The notes: a model not told the origin generated them from the letters alone. A stretch of DNA of 37,272 nucleotides from Acidobacteriaceae bacterium (GCA_003134655.1 PLBY01000089.1:1-37272); one strand, 5' to 3'; shown: positions 22,860 through 30,965, counted from the stretch's first letter. Numbers and translations: made by a program.

Positions 22860-25463
22860 ATGAGAATGTTCCGCCGCCTTCCCATCGCCAGAAAGTTGCT
22901 CGTCATCGTTGGCGTCTTCGTCGCCATTGTGATCTGCGTCTTTTATCTTGGCGTGCTCCGCTCTGAGATCCTTTCTGGAGTCCGGGCTTACGTTGGCGGC
23001 GAGGGCCTGTGGTCGAAGGCGGAAAAGCGCGCCGTCCTCAGCTTGACGCAATACGCCTCCAGCCATTCCGAGGTCGACTACCAGCAATATCTCTCAGAAA
23101 TCGCAGTCCCCGCAGGCGACAAACAGGCGCGGCTTCAACTGCAAAGCCCGTCGCCCGACATGACTCTGGTTCGTGAAGGCTTCGTACAAGGCCGCAACAG
23201 TCCCGAGGATGTCGACAGCATGTCGAGGCTTTTCCGGCGGTTCGGGCGTATTGGCCACATGGCGCGTGCTATCACAGTCTGGACCGAGGGAGATCGCTAC
23301 ATCGACCAACTCCGCTCCCTGGCCGACGACCTGCATCGAGAGGTCAATTCGGCGCACCCGGACGCGCAGAAGATCCTGCAGATCACCAATCAGGTGGCGA
23401 TTGTCGATGCTCGCGTGACTCCCTTGGAAGATGAGTTCTCATCAACTCTGAGTGAGGGTGCTCGCTGGATCGACCGCGTGCTCTCAGTCGTTACCTTGCT
23501 GGCCAGCGGAGTGCTGCTCTTGATCGGCATCGGTCTGTCTTCCGCGGTGCTCGATCAGATTCGCGGTTCCGAAGAGAAATACCGAACCCTGATTGACACC
23601 GCGAACGACGCCATCCTGGTCATCGATGCTCAGACCCGCGGCATTCTCGAAGTCAACAACAAGGCAATCGAAATGCTCGGCATTTCCCGGGGCCAACTCG
23701 TTGGCATGCCAGAGTCTCGACTCTATCCCGCGCAGAGGATTCCAAGCCACATTCAACCTCTTGCTCCGGATGCTGCAGGGACCGCACGCAGCCAGGAACT
23801 CGAACTGCTGCGGGCCGACGGAACGCCAGTGCCCGTCGAGGTCAGCGCCAGCGCCACCGAGTTAGGCGGAAGGCCAGCAATTCTTGGCATCTTCCGCGAT
23901 ATCCGCGATCGGCTGCAAGCGGCCGCCATCCTGCGGCGCAGCGAGGAGCGCTTCGGCTATCTGATTCAGAACCTTTCGGACGTGATCACCGTGGTCGCGG
24001 TCGACGGGACCATGCTCTATCACAGTCCTTCGATCGAGCGCGTGGCGGGATACCGGCCCGCAGAACTTCTTGGACAGAGCATTCTCTCGTGCATTCATCC
24101 CGAGGATGAGCCCGCGGTGCGCGCCGCGTTGGAACGCCTGACTCTGACGGTCGGCAGTGCCGCTCCTCCCGAGTATCGTTTCCGCCGCAAAGACGGCACG
24201 TGGGCCTGGCTGGAATCTGTTGGCAACAATTTGCTGAACGACGTTGCGGTGGGCGGCATCGTTGTGACCTCGCGCGACGTCACCAGCCGGCGCGGGCTCG
24301 AGGATCAGGTTCGGCAATCGCAGAAGATGGAGGCGGTCGGCCGTCTGGCGGGCGGCATTGCTCACGACTTCAACAACCTGCTGATGGTGATCCGGGGATA
24401 TGCGGAAATCGTGCTGCAGGAGGAGAGTGCGGGTCCCGCCGTGCGCAAGAGCGTCGATACCATCGTCCGCACGACGGAAAGTGCAGCCAATCTGACGCGG
24501 CAGCTGCTTTCCTTCAGCCGCAAGCATGTCTTCAGCCCGCAGGTGCTCGACCTCAACTCTCTTGTGAATCGCATGAGCGAGATGCTGCTGGGCTTGCTGC
24601 GCGACGAGATGGAATTCGTGGTCAAGCTCGATCCCGACTCTTGCTGTGTCAACGCGGATCCTGGGCAGATTGAGCAGGTCATCATGAATCTGGTGGTGAA
24701 TGCCCGCGACGCCATGCCTCGTGGTGGCAAGCTCACGTTAGAGACGTCGTACATTGGCCCAGATGCAGTTCGCTCCGTTCGCCGTTCCTCTCTTCCGCCG
24801 GGAGGCTATGTTGTGCTAGCCGTATCCGATACGGGCATCGGCATGGATACCGAGACGCAAAGCCGAATCTTCGAGCCTTTCTTCAGCACGAAGAGCAAGG
24901 AGGAGGGAACTGGACTGGGCCTTTCGGTGGTGTACAACATTGTCCGGGCGAGCGGCGGGCATGTCCGTGTGAGCAGCGAAGTGGGACGCGGCGCGACCTT
25001 TCAAATCTTCTTCCCGCGTGTCGCTACGCCGCCAAAACCGCAGCCTGCGGAGCTTCCTGTCGAGGCCGCGCGCAGCGGCATGGAGACAATCCTGGTGGCC
25101 GAGGATCAGCCGGACCTGCGCTGGATGATCTGCCAATTCCTGCAGCAACTCGGCTACTCCGTGCTGGAGGCCAAAGATGGCGGCGATGCGGTCGCGCTGG
25201 CGGAGCAATACAAGGGAACGATCGATGTGCTTCTGACCGACGTGGTCATGCCACGCGTCCGCGGGTCGGAAGTTGCGCGGAGGCTCCTGGCAAGTCGTCC
25301 TGCTATGAAGGTCATCTTTATGTCGGGATACACCGAAGGCGGATTCGGTTCGGCCTCTGACGAGAAACAAGAGCCCGGAACCACACTCTTGCAGAAGCCA
25401 TTCCAACTCGACGCACTCGCCCTGAAGATTCGTGAAGTCCTCGGAGCGCGCAGCCGGAGTTAA
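22860..25463 (+). CDS. Hybrid sensor histidine kinase with two PAS domains and receiver
   Basis: An 867-residue membrane sensor kinase. Membrane helices near 10-33 and 205-228 flank a periplasmic helical sensor domain. PAS 1 covers about 235-345 (YRTLIDTANDAILVID) and PAS 2 about 365-480 (FGYLIQNLSDVITVV, with the PAC part EYRFRRKDGTWAWLE). The dimerisation helix has phospho-acceptor His502 in GGIAHDFNNLL (HDFN type), followed by the ATPase domain with N box (NLVVNARDAMP), G1 (DTGIGM), F box (FEPFFSTK) and G2 (GTGLGLSV). The C-terminal receiver (about 740-867) has acceptor Asp794 (LLTDVVMP) and Lys near 850 (LLQKPF). The start is set at MRMFRR (22860); an upstream in-frame ATG at 22824 lacks an RBS. 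No separate output regulator is adjacent. Confidence 0.93.
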   Translation: MRMFRRLPIARKLLVIVGVFVAIVICVFYLGVLRSEILSGVRAYVGGEGLWSKAEKRAVLSLTQYASSHSEVDYQQYLSEIAVPAGDKQARLQLQSPSPDMTLVREGFVQGRNSPEDVDSMSRLFRRFGRIGHMARAITVWTEGDRYIDQLRSLADDLHREVNSAHPDAQKILQITNQVAIVDARVTPLEDEFSSTLSEGARWIDRVLSVVTLLASGVLLLIGIGLSSAVLDQIRGSEEKYRTLIDTANDAILVIDAQTRGILEVNNKAIEMLGISRGQLVGMPESRLYPAQRIPSHIQPLAPDAAGTARSQELELLRADGTPVPVEVSASATELGGRPAILGIFRDIRDRLQAAAILRRSEERFGYLIQNLSDVITVVAVDGTMLYHSPSIERVAGYRPAELLGQSILSCIHPEDEPAVRAALERLTLTVGSAAPPEYRFRRKDGTWAWLESVGNNLLNDVAVGGIVVTSRDVTSRRGLEDQVRQSQKMEAVGRLAGGIAHDFNNLLMVIRGYAEIVLQEESAGPAVRKSVDTIVRTTESAANLTRQLLSFSRKHVFSPQVLDLNSLVNRMSEMLLGLLRDEMEFVVKLDPDSCCVNADPGQIEQVIMNLVVNARDAMPRGGKLTLETSYIGPDAVRSVRRSSLPPGGYVVLAVSDTGIGMDTETQSRIFEPFFSTKSKEEGTGLGLSVVYNIVRASGGHVRVSSEVGRGATFQIFFPRVATPPKPQPAELPVEAARSGMETILVAEDQPDLRWMICQFLQQLGYSVLEAKDGGDAVALAEQYKGTIDVLLTDVVMPRVRGSEVARRLLASRPAMKVIFMSGYTEGGFGSASDEKQEPGTTLLQKPFQLDALALKIREVLGARSRS

Positions 25464-25464
25464 C

Positions 25465-25515
25465 CGTAGCGCCGGCATCTTGCCGGCTGTCGCGGGGGCG
25501 TCTCGCCCTCGCACC
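25465..25515 (+). repeat. Double-hairpin extragenic repeat, copy 2
   Basis: Begins 1 nt after the kinase stop. CGTAGC + GCCGGCA-TCT-TGCCGGC + CTGTCG is identical to copy 1 at 5546, whereas the second hairpin is GGGCG-TCT-CGCCC in place of GCGGCG-TCC-CGCCGC. Confidence 0.85.
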
Positions 25516-25543
25516 CGCGGGCCAAGTCGGTGATCGGCGGTCG

Positions 25544-26026
25544 TCAGTGACGGCTGAATACGCTGGCTGTTAGGTAAATCGCAACCAAACCCAACAGAAG
25601 CACGGTGATCTCCGCACGCGTCGACCAGGCGTGCAGCGCGTCGAATCGTACGCGCGCGGGTTGGTCGAGCGTGGCGGCAGTGTCGAAGGTGGAGACCTGC
25701 GCGCGCAGCGCGACCATGCGGGGAGTAATCCAGAATTGCGAAACCAGCGTGAGCGCGAGCATCAGGCAGATCAGCACATGGCGCAGGGCAAACACGTGCG
25801 CTGTGCCGTCGGTGAGCCGGCTGTAGGCCATCGAACTCAGCAGATACACGATGCCGGAAACGATGGCGATCCAGTGCAGCTTGGTCAGCAGGTTCCCGAC
25901 TAAAGTGCCGGCGAGAAGCCGCGTGGGCAGCACATGAAACGCCGTGGGCGCCATGAAGGAGAAGAAGACGATCCCGCCAATCCAAACGACCAGCGATAGC
26001 AGCATGAAGAAGCGAAGGAAGGACAT
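25544..26026 (-). CDS. DUF4149 (TMEM205-like) membrane protein
   Basis: A 160-residue integral membrane protein with four predicted helices (about 5-27, 45-68, 83-103 and 138-157). The N terminus (LVVWIGGIVFFSFMAPTAFHVLP) and the central pair of helices match DUF4149, the bacterial relatives of TMEM205. Function unknown. ATG 26026 is followed directly by hydrophobic sequence, so no earlier start fits. It lies downstream of the MoxR gene on the same strand with a 94-nt gap that contains simple repeats, so it is probably independent of it. Confidence 0.8.
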   Translation of the reverse strand: MSFLRFFMLLSLVVWIGGIVFFSFMAPTAFHVLPTRLLAGTLVGNLLTKLHWIAIVSGIVYLLSSMAYSRLTDGTAHVFALRHVLICLMLALTLVSQFWITPRMVALRAQVSTFDTAATLDQPARVRFDALHAWSTRAEITVLLLGLVAIYLTASVFSRH

Positions 26027-26068
26027 GTCGGGAGAATTATAGTCTCCGTGGCGCGATCAGAAGAATGA

Positions 26069-26118
26069 ACCACAGAGGACACGGAGGACACAGAGGCTGA
26101 GAACTGGGTACTGAGTAC
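26069..26118. repeat. Low-complexity GGACACAGAGG and CTGAGAACTG repeats
   Basis: ACCACAGAGGACACGGAGGACACAG is made of near-identical 9-nt units (GGACACNGA), followed by CTGAGAACTGGGTACTGAGTACTG. A CTGAGAACTGAGAACTG stretch also lies at 19908-19924, just beyond the stop of the VWA gene. Such stretches are widespread in soil bacteria; function unknown. Confidence 0.6.
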
Positions 26119-26120
26119 TG

Positions 26121-27080
26121 CTACACAGGCACCGGAACGTTCTCGATGATCTCTTTCAGCACTTGATCCGACTGCTCGGATTTCTTCAGTGTTGACGCGT
26201 AGAGGCCGCTGACTACGATGCGGTGCGCGAAGACGGGAACTACCAGCGGCTTGATGTCTTCCGGCGTGCAGAAGGTACGGCCTTCGAGGAAGGCCATGGC
26301 TTGCGCGGCGCGGTAGAGAGCTTGCGATCCGCGGGGCGAGACGCCCAGCGAGAGGAATTCCGACTCGCGGGTGCGGCGCACGATTTCCAGAGCGTAAGTG
26401 ACGAGAGAGTCGTCCACGCGAATCTGCTTTACTGCCTGCTGCATCTCGAGCACGTCTGCGCCGGTGAGAACGGGGCGGAGATCGTCCAGGTGCGCAGCTC
26501 CGGCTTCGGAGCGCAGGATTTGGCGCTCAGCTTGCGCGTCGGGATATCCCATGCGCACGCGCATCAGGAAGCGGTCGAGTTGCGACTCGGGCAGAGGATA
26601 GGTTCCATGATGCTCCACCGGATTCTGCGTCGCGATCACCAGGAATGGCTGCGGCAGTTCGTAGGAATGCGCGTCGACGGTGACCTGGCCTTCGCTCATG
26701 GCCTCGAGCAGCGCGGACTGGGTCTTAGGCGTGGTGCGGTTGATCTCATCGGCCAGCAGAACGTTGGTGAATACTGGACCGCGCTTAAACTCGAATTGCT
26801 GTTCGGCCGCCGAATAGATTGAAATACCGACAACGTCGGAGGGCAGCATGTCGCTGGTGAACTGCACGCGCTGAAAAGAGCAATCGATGGCGCGGGCGAG
26901 CGCCTGTCCGAGGGTGGTCTTGCCAACGCCGGGAACGCCTTCAATCAGAAGGTGTCCGCGCGCAAAAATGCTGACCAGCGCGAGGCGGACAACGTCGTCT
27001 TTACCACGAATCACGCGGCGAAGGGCGTTTTCCAGTTCGGCGGCTTTGTGAGAAACAGCGATAGCGGTCTCGGGCGACAT
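26121..27080 (-). CDS. MoxR-family AAA ATPase
   Basis: A 319-residue AAA+ ATPase. Walker A is GVPGVGKTTLGQA near residue 48, Walker B LLADEINR near 110, sensor 1 ATQNPVEHHGTYPLPESQLDRF near 148-170, and the C-terminal lid has the RGSQALYRAAQA signature of MoxR proteins. MoxR ATPases are chaperone-like and usually act with VWA proteins and DUF58/transglutaminase partners to mature enzyme complexes; no DUF58 gene is adjacent here, though VWA genes lie 5-10 kb away. The start is taken at MSPETAIAVSHKAAE (27080) since this is where homology with the family begins; an upstream Met at 27131 lies within repeat-rich sequence and has no RBS. Confidence 0.92.
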   Translation of the reverse strand: MSPETAIAVSHKAAELENALRRVIRGKDDVVRLALVSIFARGHLLIEGVPGVGKTTLGQALARAIDCSFQRVQFTSDMLPSDVVGISIYSAAEQQFEFKRGPVFTNVLLADEINRTTPKTQSALLEAMSEGQVTVDAHSYELPQPFLVIATQNPVEHHGTYPLPESQLDRFLMRVRMGYPDAQAERQILRSEAGAAHLDDLRPVLTGADVLEMQQAVKQIRVDDSLVTYALEIVRRTRESEFLSLGVSPRGSQALYRAAQAMAFLEGRTFCTPEDIKPLVVPVFAHRIVVSGLYASTLKKSEQSDQVLKEIIENVPVPV

Positions 27081-27133
27081 TGTTTCGATTCTACTATCCG
27101 GCGCTGCAAGGAGCGGAGTTACGTACGTCATGC

Positions 27134-27260
27134 AGCTTCTAGCTCCTAGCCGCTAGCTAAGAACGCTCGTTCATTTAGAAACTTGCACCGTCAGTTCTTC
27201 TGATGAAGCACTCCACTCGAAAGAGAGCTGGAAAAAGCTAGGAGCTAGCAGCTAGAAGCT
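27134..27260. repeat. 25-nt CTAG-rich inverted repeats enclosing 77 nt
   Basis: Left arm 27134-27158 (AGCTTCTAGCTCCTAGC...) and right arm 27236-27260 (ends CAGCTAGAAGCT) are near-perfect inverted copies. The element fills the gap between the MoxR and HtpX genes and touches the HtpX stop. No open frame lies between the arms. Confidence 0.7.
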
Positions 27261-27263
27261 TTC

Positions 27264-28127
27264 TCACTGCGTAAACTCCGCGGGCCTTCCCGTCAGTCGC
27301 TCGATGCGTTTGGCGATTGGGGGATGGGTCGAGAACAGGCTTCCAAAGTTCATTCCCAGCAATGGCTGGATGATGAACAGATGTGCGGTCGACGGGCTGG
27401 CTTGCATCGGTATGCGGCGCGAGTAGGCGTCGAGCTTTTGCAGGGCGCTGGCGAGCGCGTAGGGATTACCCGTGAAATGCGCGCCAGTAGCGTCGGCCTG
27501 ATATTCGCGTGAGCGCGAGACCGCGAGTTGAATCAAGCTGGCAGCGATGGGGGCGACGATCAGCATCAAGAGTCCCGTGAGACCTCCGCCACCGCGGTCG
27601 TTGCGGTCGCGGCCTCCGTAGCCGCCGAAGAGCATGGCCCAGCGTCCCATGCTGGCGAGCATGGTGATGGCGCCTGCGATGGTTGCGGCAACAGAGCTGA
27701 TCAGGATGTCGCGGTTGTTGACGTGACCAAGTTCGTGCGCCAGAACGCCTTCGAGTTCTTCGTCAGTCAGTAAACTCAAAATCCCATGGGTCACCGCAAC
27801 GGAAGCGTGGCTCGGATTGCGTCCGGTGGCGAAGGCGTTGGGCGATTCTGTCGGGATCACGTAGATCTTCGGCATCGGGATGCCGATTTTCTGGGTGAGG
27901 CGTTCGACGGCGGCGTAGGCGCGCGGGAGTTCTTCGCGCGTGACGGGCTGGGCTCGGTATGCGGCCAGAGCGATTTTGTCGGAATAGAAATACGAGACGA
28001 AGTTCATGACGGCGGCGAAGGCCAGAGCCAGGAACATCCCGTTCTGGCCGCCAAAGTAGCGGCCGAAGAACATCAGAAGCAGCGTCATCGCGGTCAAAAG
28101 GAACGCGGTCTTAAACATGTTTCCCAT
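27264..28127 (-). CDS. htpX: Membrane zinc metalloprotease HtpX
   Basis: A 287-residue inner-membrane protease of the M48 family that degrades misfolded membrane proteins. Two N-terminal helices (about 5-45) precede the catalytic site [10 protein letters not shown] near residue 124 (HExxH), and the third zinc ligand lies in [11 protein letters not shown] near 210. Two more hydrophobic segments, about 140-165 and 180-200, lie in between as in Htp[13 protein letters not shown] marks a flexible loop. The C-terminal part [14 protein letters not shown] is characteristic. The start is MGNMFKTAF (28127); the open frame extends 17 codons upstream without an RBS. E. coli HtpX is heat-stress induced; no heat-shock element is seen here. 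Confidence 0.93.
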   Translation of the reverse strand: MGNMFKTAFLLTAMTLLLMFFGRYFGGQNGMFLALAFAAVMNFVSYFYSDKIALAAYRAQPVTREELPRAYAAVERLTQKIGIPMPKIYVIPTESPNAFATGRNPSHASVAVTHGILSLLTDEELEGVLAHELGHVNNRDILISSVAATIAGAITMLASMGRWAMLFGGYGGRDRNDRGGGGLTGLLMLIVAPIAASLIQLAVSRSREYQADATGAHFTGNPYALASALQKLDAYSRRIPMQASPSTAHLFIIQPLLGMNFGSLFSTHPPIAKRIERLTGRPAEFTQ

Positions 28128-28207
28128 AATTTTGGTGGAACTAGTTGATTGGATGTTACGCCGAGTAGGGAGATGCAAGGGCGCGGATGCGGGAAAAATT
28201 TGGACTT

Positions 28208-28226
28208 GGAGGGGGGACCCCCCTCC
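28208..28226. repeat. Perfect G/C palindrome GGAGGGGGG-A-CCCCCCTCC
   Basis: Two 9-nt arms with a single A between them, in the gap upstream of htpX. A 1-nt spacer cannot form a tight hairpin loop, so 3 to 4 bases would open, or the site works as duplex DNA. Confidence 0.75.
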
Positions 28227-28451
28227 CCCTGTCGGTCTATTGGAATCATGGGGTTAGAGGGAAATCGTCGAAAAATCTATGGGGCTCAATAAGTTACGGG
28301 CAAAATCTTGCGGAACAAGGGGTTAGGTGGGTTTTCCGGTTGGGGCTCACTGTGGGGGCGCACCTTTTTCTCGAGAGCTACTGTTTCGGAGAGGGGTTGA
28401 AACGGTTGGGCTTGCGGGAGCCGTGGTGGCGGCTCGCCTCGCTGCGCTTGG

Positions 28452-28475
28452 CGGGACGGGCGAAGGCGCCCGTCC
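28452..28475. repeat. Extragenic palindrome of the GGAC-CG-AAGG family, copy 2
   Basis: GGGACGGGCG-AAGG-CGCCCGTCCC, 10-bp perfect arms, followed by CCACATT. Loop and right flank equal those of the copy at 30938, while the arm sequence differs in compensating fashion. It lies about 24 nt past the stop of the upstream minus-strand gene. Confidence 0.8.
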
Positions 28476-28498
28476 CCACATTAGACCAAAATCCAAAC

Positions 28499-29908
28499 TT
28501 AGGCTTTTTGGGCTTCGCGTTTCAGGGCGCGCTGCAACGTCTGGTCCAGAGCGGATTTGGCGCTTTCGTACTCTTGCTGGCTGATGCGGCCTTGTTTGTG
28601 TTCGACTTCGAGTTGGAAGAGTTCTTCTTTCAGGCCTTCCAGCAGCATTGAAGAAGAGGAGGCGCGAGGAGCGGCGGGCTGCGGGCGTGGTTCGCTGACA
28701 CGGACCGCTCGCGTTGCTGGGGCCTCGGCAGGTTCGTAGTCGTCGTCTTCTTCCAACGATGGAAGTCCTTTGCCACTGGAACGGGCGGCGCGGTTGGCGG
28801 CTTGTTGGCGCGATGCGACGAAGATTCCGCCGACGATGAGGACTGCGGCGAACCCGCCGAGAATCCACCAGCGATATTTCTGCAGGGGATCGGGAGCGTC
28901 AATGGGCGGTCCTAGGCCGCCACCGGGGCGGCTTTCAGCCTGCGCCGAGGAGCCGCCGCTCTGGCTGGTCTGGCCGTCTTCTGCGGGCGCGGCCAGCGTG
29001 CCTTCCCCTGAGAGCTTGAATGCCAGGGCCTGTCCTAATCCCGTGTTGGAGGCGACTTCTACGTTGGCATCGGGCTGGCCGGGATAGGGAGCGATTTGAA
29101 ACGTGGCGCCGGGAGCGGCGGAGAATTCCATCGACTTGGGCGCGATGGCGACGAAATGTTCCAGGGAATACACGCTCTTAGGATCGATATTGATGCTGCC
29201 GGTGTAGGGAGCCGTATAGATGACGTTGAAGCGCGTTTCGCCGGGGCGAAGGGGAAAGAGGAAGGCGTATTTGTTTTTGGCATTTGCGCCTTCAGGAACG
29301 GGCGCGGACTTCACGGGCTGGCCGCCGGCGGTCATGGCCTGGGCTTCGGTGATCTGCGCGCCGTCGGGCACATAGAACTCGAGGTTGTGCTCGTTCATCT
29401 GGGTGCGCGGCGGTTTGGAGTTGTTGTTCACGGCGAAGGTGCGCTCGACCTGGATCTGTCCGTTGCCGGCCTGAAAGCGCATGATGTCAGCGACCACTTC
29501 GATGCCTTCGACTTTCTTGCCAACGTCGTACACCTGGACCTCGACTGACGTTGTTCCTGGAGGAGCCATGCGATGGTAGGTGACTTCCTGATGGATCACG
29601 CGGACGAGATGAGGGCCTTGGCCGTCGAGTTTGAAGCTGAAGTTGCCTTTGGCGTCGGCCTTGGTGCGGCCGGCTTCTTCCATGCCTTGTCCGAGGCTGA
29701 GGAGGACGACTTCGTCGCCTCCGGCGGGCTTGCCGTTGGTGGCGTTCTTGACGGTGCCGGTCAGGGTTTGGGCGGAGGCGAGGAAAGCGAGAAGAAGGAT
29801 GCAGGCAATCAGGAGGGCGCGGGAAGTTGCATAGATCCTTCGCGAGACAAAGAACGTCTCTCTCAGGATGACAGGGGACTGGGGATGCAAGATAGGGGAT
29901 CCTTTCAT
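28499..29908 (-). CDS. Membrane-anchored protein with carboxypeptidase-regulatory-like domain and CcmI-like tail
   Basis: A 469-residue protein encoded last in the cytochrome c maturation cluster. A signal peptide or anchor (about 25-47) leads to a carboxypeptidase-regulatory-like beta-sandwich (about 48-125: LTGTVKNATNGKPAGGDEV, then KLDGQGPHLVRV), a second beta region (about 130-325), and one membrane helix near 355-375 (YRWWILGGFAAVLIVGGIFVAS). The cytosolic tail has an acidic/Pro/Ala linker and a helical pair (LKEELFQLEVEHKQGRISQQ, then EYESAKSALDQ) like the first domain of CcmI. ATG 29908 overlaps the stop of the previous gene by 4 nt (ATGA), showing translational coupling. Its role is unknown; context suggests envelope assembly or haem-protein maturation. 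The Pfam-like fold call is moderate. Confidence 0.75.
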   Translation of the reverse strand: MKGSPILHPQSPVILRETFFVSRRIYATSRALLIACILLLAFLASAQTLTGTVKNATNGKPAGGDEVVLLSLGQGMEEAGRTKADAKGNFSFKLDGQGPHLVRVIHQEVTYHRMAPPGTTSVEVQVYDVGKKVEGIEVVADIMRFQAGNGQIQVERTFAVNNNSKPPRTQMNEHNLEFYVPDGAQITEAQAMTAGGQPVKSAPVPEGANAKNKYAFLFPLRPGETRFNVIYTAPYTGSINIDPKSVYSLEHFVAIAPKSMEFSAAPGATFQIAPYPGQPDANVEVASNTGLGQALAFKLSGEGTLAAPAEDGQTSQSGGSSAQAESRPGGGLGPPIDAPDPLQKYRWWILGGFAAVLIVGGIFVASRQQAANRAARSSGKGLPSLEEDDDYEPAEAPATRAVRVSEPRPQPAAPRASSSSMLLEGLKEELFQLEVEHKQGRISQQEYESAKSALDQTLQRALKREAQKA

Positions 29909-30204
29909 GAGCGCGCTCTTTTTGGCGACGAGGCGGCTTTGGCTTCGAGGCGCGCGATTTCGGCCAGGAGGGTGGCGGCTTCGTCCTGCAGGGACGCTTT
30001 CAGCGACTGGTAATCGACGTCGGGCATTTTGCCGGCTTTGAATTCGAAATTCAGGTCGCGGAGGTTTTCGTAGACCGCGTCTTTGCGCTCACGCAGGTAC
30101 GAGGCGCGAGTCTTCTCCGGGCCCAGATGAAAAGTGCTGGGAAAGAAGATGTAGAAGAGCGCGGCGGCGGTCGCCAGAAGACAGCATGCCAGTTCGAAGC
30201 TCAT
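29905..30204 (-). CDS. Small membrane protein, CcmI-like N-terminal type
   Basis: A 99-residue protein: one membrane helix (about 3-22) and a charged coiled-coil region (RKDAVYENLRDLNFEFKAGKMP, then DVDYQSLKASLQDEAATLLAEI). The pattern of 'LYDNLRDLxxEFxxGKxxxxDYxxL' is that of the first domain of CcmI proteins, which assist cytochrome c haem attachment; the long C-terminal TPR part is absent. ATG at 30204 overlaps the CcmH stop by 4 nt, and its own stop overlaps the next gene by 4 nt, so it is firmly in the ccm operon. Identification as CcmI-related is inferred from context and pattern. Confidence 0.7.
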   Translation of the reverse strand: MSFELACCLLATAAALFYIFFPSTFHLGPEKTRASYLRERKDAVYENLRDLNFEFKAGKMPDVDYQSLKASLQDEAATLLAEIARLEAKAASSPKRARS

Positions 30205-30692
30205 AGGTCAGTCTCCTCGCGTGCCTTTTCGCGGAATTCTTCAAGTTCGGCGCCGCGCACCGGGCGCAGTCCGTCAGCAATGGCGGGCGCGGGACGATTC
30301 TTCCAGGAGCGGATCACCAGGACCACGATGCTGAGTCCCAGCGCCAGCGCGACGAAGGGAACGATCCATGCGGTGCGATCGAAGCCTGTGTTGGTTGGAG
30401 CGGCCAGCACGGTGGGTCCGTATTTCTGTACGAAGGCCTGTTCGACGAGGCTGTCGCTGTCGCCGCGGCTGACGGCGGCCATCAGCTCGTTGCGCATGCC
30501 GTCGGAGTCGGGGCAGCCGACGTGATTGCATTCCAGGAGAATCTGGTTGCAGCTGCAAATGCACATCATCCGGTGGCCGATCTCGTTGAAGCGTGTGGCG
30601 GGATCGCCGGCGCCGGTGAAGGCGAAGACGGCGAGACCGAGGAGGCCGCACTGCAGGAGGCGGCGGAGGATTTGGGGTGGTCTCGTCATCAT
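30201..30692 (-). CDS. ccmH: CcmH/NrfF-family cytochrome c maturation protein
   Basis: A 163-residue membrane protein. A signal or anchor (about 10-30) is followed by a periplasmic CcmH domain and a second membrane helix (about 110-133: WIVPFVALALGLSIVVLVI), as usual in CcmH. The redox motif region reads RMMCICSCNQILLECNHVGC, with five Cys, where proteobacterial CcmH has LRCxxCQ. EQAFVQKYGPTVLAAP is the conserved FVxRYGxxVL block. CcmH reduces apocytochrome thiols for haem ligation. The start is the double ATG at 30692/30689; the frame extends further upstream only through repeat-like sequence. The next gene overlaps by ATGA. The ccmF gene lies upstream across a repeat-filled gap. Confidence 0.88.
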   Translation of the reverse strand: MMTRPPQILRRLLQCGLLGLAVFAFTGAGDPATRFNEIGHRMMCICSCNQILLECNHVGCPDSDGMRNELMAAVSRGDSDSLVEQAFVQKYGPTVLAAPTNTGFDRTAWIVPFVALALGLSIVVLVIRSWKNRPAPAIADGLRPVRGAELEEFREKAREETDL

Positions 30693-30965
30693 TTTTTCGT
30701 GGCCTGTGTTGCGTTTGTGAGTGCGGAGGTTGTGCCGTCCCTCCGGGACTCGGTTGCAATTGTTCTGCCGCACCCAGTGCTCAAGCGCTGGGCTAAGTTC
30801 TTTCGCCCCTCCGGGGCTTGCTCGTTCTCTTGCTGGCTCCCACGGCTTGCGCCGTGGGCTGCATTCTTTCGCCGCTTCGCGGCTTGCGGCCGTTTGTCTC
30901 TTTAATCTTCCGCGATCATCGCCGGGCTGCGCCCGGCGGACAGCCGAAGGCGGCTGTCCCTACAT
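30693..30965. other. Repeat-filled gap between ccmF and ccmH
   Basis: A 273-nt region with a chain of short palindromes: CCCTCCGGG- and CCCCTCCGGGG-type arms near 30738 and 30808, CCCACGGC-TTGC-GCCGTGGG near 30839, and GCCGGGC-TGC-GCCCGGC (30921-30937) next to the family palindrome at 30938. No gene is seen. Confidence 0.65.
30938..30959. repeat. Extragenic palindrome of the GGAC-CG-AAGG family, copy 3
   Basis: GGACAGCCG-AAGG-CGGCTGTCC, 9-bp perfect arms, followed by CTACATTT. Same AAGG loop and ACATT flank as copy 2. It sits 7 nt beyond the ccmF stop. Confidence 0.8.

Larger units (their letters stand above)
28128..28498. other. Intergenic region with two strong palindromes
   Basis: A 371-nt gap. 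It contains the G/C palindrome at 28208-28226 and the extragenic palindrome at 28452-28475. The intervening GGGTTAG- and GGGGCT-rich sequence shows no gene. The palindrome near the right edge lies just after the stop of the regulatory-domain protein gene (28499) and may end its transcript. Confidence 0.6.

Noticed and set aside
24816..25985. Minus-strand open frame spanning the end of the kinase gene and DUF4149
   Set aside because: It overlaps two well supported genes in another frame and shows no family resemblance.
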